From CF-118 sp035689345 (GTDB lineage: Bacteria; Chloroflexota; Dormibacteria; Dormibacterales; Dormibacteraceae), in contig DASSLR010000097.1 in NCBI GenBank assembly GCA_035689345.1, positions 57,459 to 121,458 on the forward strand: DNA of 64,000 bases, read 5' to 3'. A program made the position numbers and the translations under genes. The notes beneath the pieces are model-generated. The model saw only the letters and a list, made by a program, of their open reading frames with translations. It was not told the origin of the DNA and did not search any database. Shown in pieces: positions 1 through 8,061 of this stretch (its first letter is position 1; the number at the start of each line of letters is the position of its first letter).

Positions 1-1051
1 CGTGCGCGATCTCGGGGTCGGTGTAAATGCAATTCGGCGCGGCGTGATAGTCGGGCACGCGGTTCGCGTGGCCGGCGATGTTCTCGACCGCGCACACGCC
101 CTCGTACGACGCGACGTGCGCGAGCATGATGCCGCCGATCACGTCCCCGATCGCCCAAACATGGTCGGCGGTCGTGCGCAGGTGCTGGTCGACGACCACG
201 CGGCCGCGCTCCAGCTTGACTCCGGCCTCCTCGGCGCCGAGTCCCTCGGTGTAAGGCGAGCGGCCCACCGCGAGCAGCACCTGGTCGGCGTCGACCGCGC
301 CGCCCTCGCCGCCGGCTGAGAACTGCACCTGCAGACCGCCCTTGCCCTTCGTCACCTGGGTCACCTTGGCGTTGGTCTGGATGACGCCGCCCAGGCCGGT
401 GAGGTGCTTCGTGTAGGCCGCGACCAGGTCGCCGTCGACCATCGGCAGAACCTGCGGCAGCATCTCCAGCACCGTGACCTTCGCGCCGAGGGCGGCGAAC
501 ATCGCCGCGAACTCCATCCCGACCACGCCGCCGCCGATCACCGCCAGCCGGGCGGGCACCTCCTTCAGCTCGAGGATGCGGTCGGAGTCGATGGTCAGCT
601 CGGCGCCTTGCAAAGGAATGCGCGAGACCGCCGACCCGGTGGCGATGACGATGTCGGCGGCGCTGATCGTCTCCTCGCCGATCGCGATCTTGCCGCCGCC
701 GGCCAGCCGCGCCGCGCCACGGAGCGACGTGACGCCGCCCGCCTTGAGGAGGCCCTCGACGCCCTTGACCAGCTGGTCGACGACCTGGGTCTTGCGCTTC
801 TGCGCCGCCATCCAGTCGAACCCGATGTTGTCGGCGACGAGGCCGAACCTCTCGCCGTCCTTGGCCAGCGAGTACAGCTCGGTCGACTGCAGCAGCGCCT
901 TGGTCGGAATGCAGCCTCGCACGAGGCACGTGCCGCCCATGCGGTCCTTCTCCACGATCGCGGTCGCCGCACCCAGCTGAGCGGCCCGGAGCGCGGCCAC
1001 GTAGCCGCCAGGACCGCCGCCGATCACGACAACGTCAAACGAGCCAGCCAT
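1..1051 (-). CDS. lpdA: Dihydrolipoyl dehydrogenase (C-terminal part cut off by window edge)
   Basis: This FAD enzyme reoxidises the dihydrolipoyl groups of 2-oxoacid dehydrogenase or glycine-cleavage complexes with NAD+. Reading the minus strand from ATG at 1051 gives an N-terminal dinucleotide fold (VVVIGGGPGGYVAALRA), the redox disulfide GGTCLVRGCIPTKALL, a second NAD-binding fold (AVIGGGVVGMEFAA) and the FAD motif VWAIGDVIGG. About 350 of the usual 460-470 codons are present. The C-terminal dimerisation domain with the catalytic His-Glu pair lies beyond base 1. An in-frame ATG at 1060 is an alternative start that would add three residues. Family assignment is firm; lpdA is preferred over mercuric or glutathione reductase because of the IPTKALL motif. 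Confidence 0.93.
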   Translation of the reverse strand, partial: MAGSFDVVVIGGGPGGYVAALRAAQLGAATAIVEKDRMGGTCLVRGCIPTKALLQSTELYSLAKDGERFGLVADNIGFDWMAAQKRKTQVVDQLVKGVEGLLKAGGVTSLRGAARLAGGGKIAIGEETISAADIVIATGSAVSRIPLQGAELTIDSDRILELKEVPARLAVIGGGVVGMEFAAMFAALGAKVTVLEMLPQVLPMVDGDLVAAYTKHLTGLGGVIQTNAKVTQVTKGKGGLQVQFSAGGEGGAVDADQVLLAVGRSPYTEGLGAEEAGVKLERGRVVVDQHLRTTADHVWAIGDVIGGIMLAHVASYEGVCAVENIAGHANRVPDYHAAPNCIYTDPEIAH

Positions 1052-1082
1052 CGCCCCCATCTATACGAGTCATCGAGCCTGA

Positions 1083-2015
1083 TTATGTCCGCACGGCCGA
1101 TTGAGCCGTGACGGCCTGACGTGGCACCCGGAGGACGGCCGTGCCGGACGCCCTGTCCCAGATGAGGCGCGCCGGCACGGCGCGCCTGAGTCCCCACATG
1201 ACGAAATAGACGACGCCCGCCACCGGCACCGCCTGGAAAGCGACGCTTCGCATCGCCGCCCGCAGCCAGCCCGGGCGGCCGCCGGTGTCCACGCGTACCA
1301 CCCGCAGGCCGGTGCTCAGCTGACCCAGCGTGCGACCCCAGATGGCGGTGGGGAGGACCTGGAGCAGGACCACGCAGACCGGATAGGCCACGACCGCCGC
1401 GACGGGCGCGGTGCTGCCTATCCAGGCGTCGACGACGCCGAAGACTACCCAGCCCACGAAGCCGGCAAGGAAACGCCGCGAGAACGAGGCCTGCTTGCCG
1501 GGCGTGGCCACGTCCGCCAGCGAAGGCCTGTCGAGTCGCAGCCACAGCGCGCCCAGCCCGACGCCGGCCGGAGAGAGGATGAGCACGGCCCACATCTGCG
1601 CGGCCGGGTTCTCGGCAAACGCCGATCCGGCGCCGAGCGCGGCGAGCGCGGCGGCCCAGGCGATGCGACCCCGAGCGCCGTTGTGCAAGACCACGTATGT
1701 GGTGGTCGCCACTAGGATCATGGCCGCCGCGAGGACGAACCCCGCGGCGTACAGCGCCGTGTCTATCGGAGCCGGGTTGTAAGGCCCGGCGAGGAACGCC
1801 ACCGCGGCGGCGATCGCCATCCAGCGTGGCACCAGGCTCGGCGCCAGGAACGTCAGGCCGGCGAGCATTAGGCACCAGCCCGCGATCACCGCCACCACCG
1901 CCCACTGGTCGACCGGATATCCGCCGAACGCATGGGCTCTGCTCAGCGCGTAGGCCACGTAGGCGAGCACAGCGCCGGGCGCCGGGGCCAGCGGCACGAA
2001 GCGGCGCAGCTGCAT
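1083..2015 (-). CDS. RDD-family integral membrane protein
   Basis: A 310-residue, mostly hydrophobic protein with about seven predicted membrane segments in its first 160 residues. The last third matches the RDD domain: an Arg in SFSRRFLAGFVGW, an Asp in VFGVVDAW, then the conserved GRTLGQLSTGLRVVRVD stretch before the last helices. RDD proteins are a broad family; some act in ion or solute transport, but substrates are mostly unknown. The ATG at 2015 is two bases after the nadE stop, so the gene is probably cotranscribed with nadE. The domain label is well supported, but no function can be given. Confidence 0.75.
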   Translation of the reverse strand: MQLRRFVPLAPAPGAVLAYVAYALSRAHAFGGYPVDQWAVVAVIAGWCLMLAGLTFLAPSLVPRWMAIAAAVAFLAGPYNPAPIDTALYAAGFVLAAAMILVATTTYVVLHNGARGRIAWAAALAALGAGSAFAENPAAQMWAVLILSPAGVGLGALWLRLDRPSLADVATPGKQASFSRRFLAGFVGWVVFGVVDAWIGSTAPVAAVVAYPVCVVLLQVLPTAIWGRTLGQLSTGLRVVRVDTGGRPGWLRAAMRSVAFQAVPVAGVVYFVMWGLRRAVPARLIWDRASGTAVLRVPRQAVTAQSAVRT

Positions 2016-2017
2016 GG

Positions 2018-3763
2018 CTACTTGGCGGAGCGGGCTCCGTTCGGGCTGTACCTGTTGGTGATGGGCATGCGCCGGTCGCGGCCGAAGGCGCGAGGCGTGA
2101 TCTTCACGCCAGGCGGGGCCTGGCGACGCTTGTACTCGCTGCGATCGACGAGCTCGATCACCCGCGCCACCGTGGCGGCGTCGTGGCCGGCCGCCACGAG
2201 CTCCTCCGGGGTGAGGTCCTGCTCCACGTAGCCCTGGAGGATGGGGTCGAGCTTCTCGTATGGCGGGAGGCTGTCAGTGTCCTTCTGGCCGGGCTTGAGC
2301 TCGGCCGAAGGCGGTTTGGTGATGACCCGTTCCGGGATGACCTCGCCGAGCGAGTTGCGGTAGCGGCACAGCTCGTACACCGTGGTCTTGGTGAGGTCCT
2401 TGAGGACGGCGTAACCGCCGGCGATGTCGCCGTACAGCGTCCCGTAGCCGGTGGCGAGCTCGGACTTGTTGCCCGTGCTGAGCACGATGTACCCGAGCTT
2501 GTTGGAGAGCGCGTGCAGGATCGTCATGCGGATGCGCGGCTGGATGTTCTCCTCGGCGATCCCCGGTTTGGTGCCCTTGAAGGCGCCCGCCAGGATCTCT
2601 TCGAAGCCGTGGTGGGCCGGCTCGATGGGGAAGTCCAGCAGCTGGATGCCAAGTGCCTCGGCGACAAGCCCCGCGTCCTCGAGGCTTTCCGCCGACGTGT
2701 GCCGCGAAGGCATGCGCACACCGATCACGTTCTCGGGGCCGAGCGCGTCGGCGGCCACCGCGGCGGTGAGCGCCGAGTCGATGCCGCCCGACATGCCGAT
2801 CAACACCTTCTTGATGTCCTGCTTGTGCACGTAGTCGTGCGTGCCCAGCACCACGGCGGTGTAGATCTCGGCGGCGCCTTCGAGAGGCTGCGCCATGCGC
2901 CGCTGGATTGGCTTGCGATGCGAGGTCTCCGAGGCCGCGATGGGAACGTCTGTGACCTCGAGCTCGAGCCGCGCGGCGCCCTCCGCCTCGTGCCGGATCT
3001 TCTCCAGTGGGCGGTGGAAGGGCACCGATCCGGCCTGGATGTCGCACAGCAGCAGCTCTTCCTGAAACGACGACGCGTGCGCGAGCGTCTCGCCGCGCGG
3101 ACCGAACACCACGCTGTTGCCGTCGAACACGAGCTCGTCCTGGCCGCCCACGGTGTTGACGTAGGCGACGAACGCGCCGTAATCGGAGGCGCGCTCCGCG
3201 ACCATCTTCTCCCGCTCGGCGCGCTTGCCCGCGTGGAACGGTGAGCCGTTGATGTTGATCAGCAGCTCGGCGCCGTGGTCCGCCTGCCACGCCATCGGGC
3301 CGGATGGATACCAGCAGTCCTCGCAGATGCTCACGGCGATCCGGATGCCCGACATCTCGAAGATCGGGCAGCGATGGCCGACCGCGAAGTACCGCTCCTC
3401 GTCGAAGACGCCGTAGTTGGGCAGGAACACCTTGTGATACACGGCCTTGAGCTCGCCATCGTGGATGTAGGCGGCGGCGTTGTAGATCTCGCCGTCGTCG
3501 TCGACGAAACCCACGACCGCTGAGATCCCCGCCGAGGCCGCGATGACTGTTTCCAGCTGCTTGAGGTTGTCGCGCACGAAGCCAGGCTTGAGCACGAGAT
3601 CCTCCGGCGGATAGCCGGTCAGCGCCAGCTCGGGGAAGCAGACGACGTCCGCGCCCTGGTCGCGCGCCTTGCCGATCCAGTCGGCGATTAGCGCTGCGTT
3701 GCCCTGCAGGTCGCCCACGACCGGGTTGACCTGGGCCAGCGCGACCCGGAGTACCCGCTCCAT
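2018..3763 (-). CDS. nadE: Glutamine-dependent NAD+ synthase
   Basis: Converts nicotinic acid adenine dinucleotide to NAD+, using glutamine as the nitrogen source. The 581-residue protein has an N-terminal carbon-nitrogen hydrolase (glutaminase) domain with the Glu-Lys-Cys triad visible as Glu45 (CFPELALTG), Lys111 (YHKVFLPNYG) and Cys147 (ICEDCW). The C-terminal ATP-pyrophosphatase synthase domain starts near residue 310 and carries the P-loop GMSGGIDSALTAA and the STGNKSELATGYGT motif. The two-domain form makes ammonia internally, unlike the short ammonia-dependent NadE. The gene starts with ATG and is divergent from pyrF across a 45-bp gap. Confidence 0.95.
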   Translation of the reverse strand: MERVLRVALAQVNPVVGDLQGNAALIADWIGKARDQGADVVCFPELALTGYPPEDLVLKPGFVRDNLKQLETVIAASAGISAVVGFVDDDGEIYNAAAYIHDGELKAVYHKVFLPNYGVFDEERYFAVGHRCPIFEMSGIRIAVSICEDCWYPSGPMAWQADHGAELLININGSPFHAGKRAEREKMVAERASDYGAFVAYVNTVGGQDELVFDGNSVVFGPRGETLAHASSFQEELLLCDIQAGSVPFHRPLEKIRHEAEGAARLELEVTDVPIAASETSHRKPIQRRMAQPLEGAAEIYTAVVLGTHDYVHKQDIKKVLIGMSGGIDSALTAAVAADALGPENVIGVRMPSRHTSAESLEDAGLVAEALGIQLLDFPIEPAHHGFEEILAGAFKGTKPGIAEENIQPRIRMTILHALSNKLGYIVLSTGNKSELATGYGTLYGDIAGGYAVLKDLTKTTVYELCRYRNSLGEVIPERVITKPPSAELKPGQKDTDSLPPYEKLDPILQGYVEQDLTPEELVAAGHDAATVARVIELVDRSEYKRRQAPPGVKITPRAFGRDRRMPITNRYSPNGARSAK

Positions 3764-3808
3764 CGATTCAATTCTGATTGTTTAGCCGCAATTACCATTG
3801 GTGATGCC

Positions 3809-4588
3809 TTGGCCTTCTTCGAACGACTGCGCGTGCTCTCCAAGGAGCGCCGGACGATGCTCTGCGTCGGGCTCGACCCGGACCCCGAGCGCATCGACGG
3901 CGCGGCGTCCGGGGCGCTGCGCCACTGCCGCGAGGTGGCGCGCCAGACCGAGGAGCACGCGTGCTGCTTCAAGCCGAACAGCGCTTTCTGGGAGCAGTAC
4001 GGCCCGGACGGCTGGAAGGCCCTGATCGAGCTGCACGAGCAGTTCTCCGGGACGCCGTTCCTGCTCGACGCCAAGCGCGGCGACATGGGCAACACGATGA
4101 AGGCCTACGCGCACGCCGTCTTCACGACCCTGGCGATGGACGCGGCGACGGTCAGCCCTTACTTCGGCACCGACTCGCTCGAGGAGTTCACGCGCTACGA
4201 GGACCGCGGCGTGTACGTCGTGTGTCGGAGCTCGAATCCGGGCGCCGAGGATCTGCAGCACCTCGACGCGGGCGGCTCACCGCTCTTCCTGCAGGTGGCG
4301 GACATGGCCAAACGGGCCAACAGGCACGGCAACGTCGGCCTGGTCGTCGGCGCCACCGCGCCGTCCGCCATCGCCGACGTGCGCAAAGAGTCGAGCCTGC
4401 CTTTCCTCGTGCCGGGCGTCGGCGCCCAGGGCGGCGACGTTTCCGCGTCCGTGAAGGCGGCCTGGAACGGAGATCCCGCGTCGTGCCTCATCTCGGTCAG
4501 CCGCGCGATCCTGTTCGACCGCAATCCGGCGCGCGCGGCGGAGCGGATCCGTTCGGAGATCAACGCCGTCATCGGGAAGATCGTGTGA
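3809..4588 (+). CDS. pyrF: Orotidine 5'-phosphate decarboxylase (type 2)
   Basis: Catalyses the last step of UMP synthesis, decarboxylating OMP. The 259-residue product begins AFFERLR and has the LCVGLDPDPE strand and the catalytic Lys-Asp tetrad segment LLDAKRGDMGNT (Asp87, Lys89, Asp92), spaced as in the longer type-2 PyrF family. The start is TTG at 3809. An ATG five bases earlier is out of frame, and no better in-frame start exists. The stop overlaps the next gene's GTG by four bases (GTGA), so the two are probably translationally coupled. No other pyrimidine gene is in the window. Confidence 0.93.
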   Translation: MAFFERLRVLSKERRTMLCVGLDPDPERIDGAASGALRHCREVARQTEEHACCFKPNSAFWEQYGPDGWKALIELHEQFSGTPFLLDAKRGDMGNTMKAYAHAVFTTLAMDAATVSPYFGTDSLEEFTRYEDRGVYVVCRSSNPGAEDLQHLDAGGSPLFLQVADMAKRANRHGNVGLVVGATAPSAIADVRKESSLPFLVPGVGAQGGDVSASVKAAWNGDPASCLISVSRAILFDRNPARAAERIRSEINAVIGKIV

Positions 4589-5856
4589 GCGACACCGCCA
4601 GGCACAAGGCGAGGCTCGTCCTCACCGGCCACATCATCGACTCGATGATCCTGCCCCAGGTGATGGACCTGGTCATGGATCTCGGCGGCAACTTCACGAT
4701 CGAGGAGCTGCGCGTCGGCCAGCACAAGACCGACACGTCCTACTGCCGCATGGAGGTGGTGGCCTCGTCGGCCGATCAGCTCGACAAGATCGTGAAGGGC
4801 GCGCGAGCGCTGGGCGCCGCATCCGAGACCGAGCGGCCCGCGCGCCTCGAGCGTGTGATCAAGGAGGGCGTTTTCCCCGAAGGGTTCTACTCCACGAGCA
4901 ACCTGCCCACCGAGGTGTTCCTCGACGGCGCGTGGGTGCCGGTCGAGAACATCGAGATGGACGCCGCGATCGCCGTCGATCGGCGGTCGAAGCGCGCGCG
5001 CTGCATCGTCTTCCAGGGCGCGACGCGCGGGACGGAGATCGTCGTCGGCTACGAGGGCGTGCGCGTGACGCCGCTCGAGCGCTCGCGCAAGACCGAGATC
5101 TTCAGCTTCATGGCGAGCGAGGTCTCGGCCGAGAAGCCGAAAAAGGTGCTCATCGCCGCCATCGCGCAGGAGATGAGAAGCATCCGCGAGGAGGGCGGTC
5201 GCATCGCCGTCGTCGCCGGGCCCGCGGTCGTGCACACCGGCGCGAGCCGCTACCTGTCGCGCCTGATCGAGCTCGGCTATGTGCAGGTCCTCTTCGCCGG
5301 CAACGCGCTGGCCGTGCACGACGTGGAGGCGGCCCTGTTCGGGACGGCCCTGGGCGTGAACATCGAGAGCGGCGCGCCCAGCGAGCACGGGCACGAGCAC
5401 CACATGCGCGCGATCAACAAGGTGCGCGCGGCCGGCGGGCTGAAGCAGATGGTCGAGAGCGGTCAGCTGCGCAGCGGCATCATGAGGTCGGCCATCGAGC
5501 ACGGAGTCGACATGGTGCTCGCCGGGTCCATCCGCGACGACGGCCCGCTGCCGGATGTGATCACGGACATGGTCGAGGCCCAGCAGCGGATGCGCGCGAC
5601 ACTCGGCGGCGTGCGCATGGCGCTGATGCTGTCGACCATGCTGCACTCCATCGCCACGGGCAACATGCTGCCCGCCGGCGTGCGCACGGTGTGCGTCGAC
5701 ATCAACCCCGCGGTGGTCACCAAGCTGGCGGACCGCGGCACCTGGCAGTCGATCGGCCTGGTGACCGACGTCGAATCCTTCTTGCGCGAACTGGCCTCCG
5801 TCATCGAAACTGGGGCCCATGGCAAAGGGTCGAAACAAGCAGGGCCGCGAAGTTAA
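4585..5856 (+). CDS. LOR/SDH-domain protein (TIGR00300 family), possible ornithine cyclodeaminase
   Basis: A 423-residue cytoplasmic protein of the family called LOR/SDH bifunctional enzyme conserved domain, also found as the C-terminal part of cyanobacterial arginine-degrading AgrE/ArgZ. From my knowledge of that family, ornithine cyclodeamination (ornithine to proline plus ammonia) is the best-supported activity, but the sequence alone does not prove it here. Visible hallmarks are the N-terminal GHIIDSMILPQVMDL stretch, SGAPSEHGHEHHMRAIN in the middle, and a C-terminal nucleotide-binding-like half (VVAGPAVVHTGAS, ADRGTWQSIGLVTDVESF). The GTG start at 4585 overlaps the pyrF stop. A longer open frame upstream is only a read-through antiphase of pyrF. 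Confidence 0.75.
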   Translation: MSDTARHKARLVLTGHIIDSMILPQVMDLVMDLGGNFTIEELRVGQHKTDTSYCRMEVVASSADQLDKIVKGARALGAASETERPARLERVIKEGVFPEGFYSTSNLPTEVFLDGAWVPVENIEMDAAIAVDRRSKRARCIVFQGATRGTEIVVGYEGVRVTPLERSRKTEIFSFMASEVSAEKPKKVLIAAIAQEMRSIREEGGRIAVVAGPAVVHTGASRYLSRLIELGYVQVLFAGNALAVHDVEAALFGTALGVNIESGAPSEHGHEHHMRAINKVRAAGGLKQMVESGQLRSGIMRSAIEHGVDMVLAGSIRDDGPLPDVITDMVEAQQRMRATLGGVRMALMLSTMLHSIATGNMLPAGVRTVCVDINPAVVTKLADRGTWQSIGLVTDVESFLRELASVIETGAHGKGSKQAGPRS

Positions 5857-5977
5857 GAAAAAGAAGAAGGCCAAGCAGCCGGGCGGTGCCGCGGCGGCGG
5901 ACGTGCAGTTCCGCCACCACTCCGTGGTGACCAACCAGCCGCAGCAGCCCGCTCCGACGCCCAGGTTCGGGGAATAA
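5819..5977 (+). CDS. Small Lys/Gln-rich basic protein, 52 residues
   Basis: A short frame from ATG at 5819 to TAA at 5975-5977, beginning MAKGRNKQGREVKKKKKAKQ. It overlaps the 3' end of the upstream enzyme gene by 38 bp in another frame. The N-terminal half is strongly basic with a run of five lysines; the second half is Ala/Pro/Gln-rich and looks disordered. Small MAKGxxxxGRE-type basic proteins are common in actinobacterial and related genomes and have no assigned role; nucleic-acid binding is only a guess. Its stop overlaps the apparent ATA start of the next gene (ATAA). Codon choice is GC-rich and coding-like, but the frame is short, so confidence is moderate. Confidence 0.5.
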   Translation: MAKGRNKQGREVKKKKKAKQPGGAAAADVQFRHHSVVTNQPQQPAPTPRFGE

Positions 5978-6345
5978 GCCCGCCGGCCCGATTCTCGGCG
6001 ATCGGGTTTCTCGGCGGGTTCCTGGGAGGGCTTTTCGGCGTCGGCGGCGGGTTCGTGATGATCCCGCTGCTGGTGCTTTGGGCCGGGCTCGGACAGCGAG
6101 TGGCGAACGCCACGTCGCTGGTGGCGATCATCCCGATCGCGGTCGCCGCTTTGCCCATCTACTACTTCCGCCAGGGCGGCGGACCGGAAGTCGACCTGCG
6201 GGTCGCGCTGTTCCTGGTCGTCGGCAGCTCGGTGGGCGCGTACGTCGGCGCTCGGGCGCTCAAGCGCATCCCCGAACGGCAGCTGCGGATCGGCGTGGCC
6301 GTGGTCATGGTGCTCGTGGGCATCAAGCAGGTGCTGGCGCCGTGA
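5974..6345 (+). CDS. TauE/SafE-family half protein A (apparent ATA start)
   Basis: A membrane protein equal to one half of a TauE/SafE anion permease. The conserved first helix, GFLGGFLGGLFGVGGGFVMIP, is complete only if translation begins upstream of the first canonical codon (GTG at 6055), and the frame has no ATG, GTG or TTG before that. The best-placed start is ATA at 5974, overlapping the preceding TAA as ATAA; ATC at 6001 and CTG at 6022 are alternatives. That gives 123 residues with three or four helices, ending RQLRIGVAVVMVLVGIKQVLAP. The next gene starts four bases before this one ends and encodes the second half. Confidence 0.7.
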   Translation: MSPPARFSAIGFLGGFLGGLFGVGGGFVMIPLLVLWAGLGQRVANATSLVAIIPIAVAALPIYYFRQGGGPEVDLRVALFLVVGSSVGAYVGARALKRIPERQLRIGVAVVMVLVGIKQVLAP

Positions 6346-6746
6346 CGCTGGGCGATCTCGCCGCGGTCGTCGGGGGGTTGGTCGCCGGCCTGCTCAGCGG
6401 CGCGATCGGCATCGGCGGCGGGCTCGTGTTCGTGCCGATCCTGACCATCGGCTTCCGGGTCACCCAGACGGTCGCCCAGGGCACCTCGCTGGCGGCGATC
6501 GTGCCCACCGCGCTCGTGGGCGGGGTCACGCACCTGCGCCAGGGCAACGCCGACGTCGGGGCCGCCTGGTGGCTCGGTGGGGCGGGGGTGGTGGGAGCGA
6601 TCGGCGGCGCGGTGCTGGCGGTCCACCTCGAGAGCGGGCTGCTGGGCCGGGTGTTCGGGGCTTTCTACATCGGCGCCGCCCTGCTGCTCCTGCAGCGGGC
6701 GCTGGCCACGCCGCCGCGCGAGCCGGAGCCGCCGCCAACTTCGTAA
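6342..6746 (+). CDS. TauE/SafE-family half protein B
   Basis: 134 residues from GTG at 6342, overlapping the upstream stop as GTGA. It repeats the family signature GGLVAGLLSGAIGIGGGLVFVPIL and has about four membrane helices and a Pro/Glu tail. TauE/SafE permeases (sulfite, sulfoacetate or related anions) are normally single chains of about 250 residues with two homologous halves. Here the halves are separate coupled genes, so they probably assemble into one transporter. Substrate unknown. No obvious frameshift joins them: each frame is clean and the junction is a normal stop/start overlap. Confidence 0.8.
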   Translation: MTLGDLAAVVGGLVAGLLSGAIGIGGGLVFVPILTIGFRVTQTVAQGTSLAAIVPTALVGGVTHLRQGNADVGAAWWLGGAGVVGAIGGAVLAVHLESGLLGRVFGAFYIGAALLLLQRALATPPREPEPPPTS

Positions 6747-6752
6747 ACGGCA

Positions 6753-6782
6753 TTGACACGATGACGCGTTGCGGCGTAACGT
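6753..6782 (+). promoter_or_regulatory. Promoter of the acyl-CoA dehydrogenase gene with candidate TetR operator
   Basis: A perfect -35 TTGACA (6753-6758) is followed after 18 bp by a weak -10 TAACGT (6777-6782). GTTGCGGCGTAAC (6768-6780) is a near-palindrome with half-sites GTTnCG that lies in the spacer and overlaps the -10. A TetR gene follows the dehydrogenase, so this is a plausible binding site for it. Operator identity is inferred from symmetry and position only. Confidence 0.5.
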
Positions 6783-6858
6783 CGCTGGCGGAATCGGTAC
6801 TCGCCGGTACCAATGCGTTCAACCCCTGAGGACCACCGACAAGGAGCGCGAAGAGGGA

Positions 6859-8052
6859 ATGGTTTCTTTCGAGCTGACCGACGAGCAGCGTGAGATCAGA
6901 GACTGGGTCCACGCGTTTGCCGAGAAGGAGATCCGCCCGGTGGCGGCCCACTACGACGAGACCGAGGAGTTTCCCTGGCCGGTCGTCAAGAAGGCGGCCG
7001 AGGTCGGGCTCTACGGCGTCGACTTCCTGCAGCAGACGTACGGCGACTCGACCGGCATCATGCCCGCTCTGGTTGCCGAGGAGCTGACCTGGGGCTGCGC
7101 CGGCATCGCGCTCGCCATCCAGGGCACCGGCCTGCCGATCGCGGCGATCTTCTCCCAGGGCACACCGGAGCAGATCGCGACCTATATCCCCATGTGCTTC
7201 GGCACTCCCGAGAAGCCGGCGCTTGGCGCTTTCGCCGTGACCGAGCCCGAGGCCGGTTCCGACGTGTCGTCGATGAAGACCCGTGCGGTACGCAAGAACG
7301 GTGAGTGGGTCATCAACGGCCAGAAGATCTTCATCACCAACGGCGGCATCGCCGACGTGCACGTCGTGGTCGCCTCGGTCGAGCCGGAGCTCGGCACCCG
7401 TGGCCAGGCCAGCTTCGTCATCCCGCCCGGCACCAAGGGCCTGCGCATGGGCAAGAAGGAAAAGAAGATGGGAATCCGGGCCTCGCACACCGCAGAGGTG
7501 GTGCTCGAGGACTGCACGGTCCCGGTCGAGAACGTCCTCGGGGGCCTGGAGAAGCTCGAGGCCAAGCTCGCGCGAGCCCGCGAGGGCACGCCCTCCCGGT
7601 CGTCTGTGGCACTGAAGACGTTCGAGCTGTCGCGCCCCATCGTCGGCGCCCAGGCCCTCGGCATCGCGCGTGCCGCGTTCGAGTTCGCGCTGAATTACGC
7701 CAAGGAGCGCAAGCAGTTCGGCAGGGCCCTGATCGAGAACCAGGCGATCGCCTTCATGCTCGCCGACATGGCGACCGAGATCGAGGCCACGCGGGCCCTG
7801 ATCTGGCGGGCGCTATGGGAAGGTCGGAGCGGCGGGGAGTTCAAGAAAGCAGAGGGATCCATGGCGAAGCTCAAGGCCGGCGAGGTGGCGGTCAAGGTCA
7901 CCGAGCAGGCGATCCAGATTTGCGGCGGCTACGGCTACATCCGGGACTTCCCGGTGGAGAAGTGGCACCGCGACGCCAAGATCTACACCCTGTTCGAAGG
8001 TACGTCCGAGATCCAGCGGCTCGTCATCTCACGCGCCCTGGCGCGGGACTAG
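6859..8052 (+). CDS. Acyl-CoA dehydrogenase
   Basis: FAD enzyme that makes the alpha-beta double bond in acyl-CoA for beta-oxidation or a related catabolic route; electrons go to ETF. The 397-residue chain has the standard three-part fold: the N-terminal helical domain (ELTDEQREIRDWVHAFAEKEI), the middle beta domain with AFAVTEPEAGSD and KIFITNGGIAD, and the C-terminal helical domain with YAKERKQFG and ICGGYGYIRDFPVEKWHRDA. The likely catalytic base is Glu380 in LFEGTSEIQR. A charged insertion of about 20 residues (near LEKLEAKLARAREGTP) precedes the last domain and is longer than in typical butyryl-CoA dehydrogenases. ATG at 6859 is preferred over an upstream in-frame start because it has a GAGGG site and begins the conserved domain. 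Confidence 0.93.
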   Translation: MVSFELTDEQREIRDWVHAFAEKEIRPVAAHYDETEEFPWPVVKKAAEVGLYGVDFLQQTYGDSTGIMPALVAEELTWGCAGIALAIQGTGLPIAAIFSQGTPEQIATYIPMCFGTPEKPALGAFAVTEPEAGSDVSSMKTRAVRKNGEWVINGQKIFITNGGIADVHVVVASVEPELGTRGQASFVIPPGTKGLRMGKKEKKMGIRASHTAEVVLEDCTVPVENVLGGLEKLEAKLARAREGTPSRSSVALKTFELSRPIVGAQALGIARAAFEFALNYAKERKQFGRALIENQAIAFMLADMATEIEATRALIWRALWEGRSGGEFKKAEGSMAKLKAGEVAVKVTEQAIQICGGYGYIRDFPVEKWHRDAKIYTLFEGTSEIQRLVISRALARD

Positions 8053-8061
8053 CCTGAAGGC

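Noticed and set aside
1697..3244. Long plus-strand open frame of 515 codons
   Set aside because: Lies wholly antisense to the RDD gene and nadE; Arg/His/Ala-rich composition typical of GC-rich shadow frames, with no domain.
4195..5934. Minus-strand open frame of 579 codons
   Set aside because: Antisense to pyrF and the LOR/SDH gene, which have clear homology; low-complexity His/Asp/Arg product.
6770..6835. Possible tRNA-like fold near GGCGGAATCGGTACTCGCC
   Set aside because: No acceptor stem, no T-loop GTTCGA motif and no anticodon stem could be built; the bases are better read as a promoter and 5' leader.
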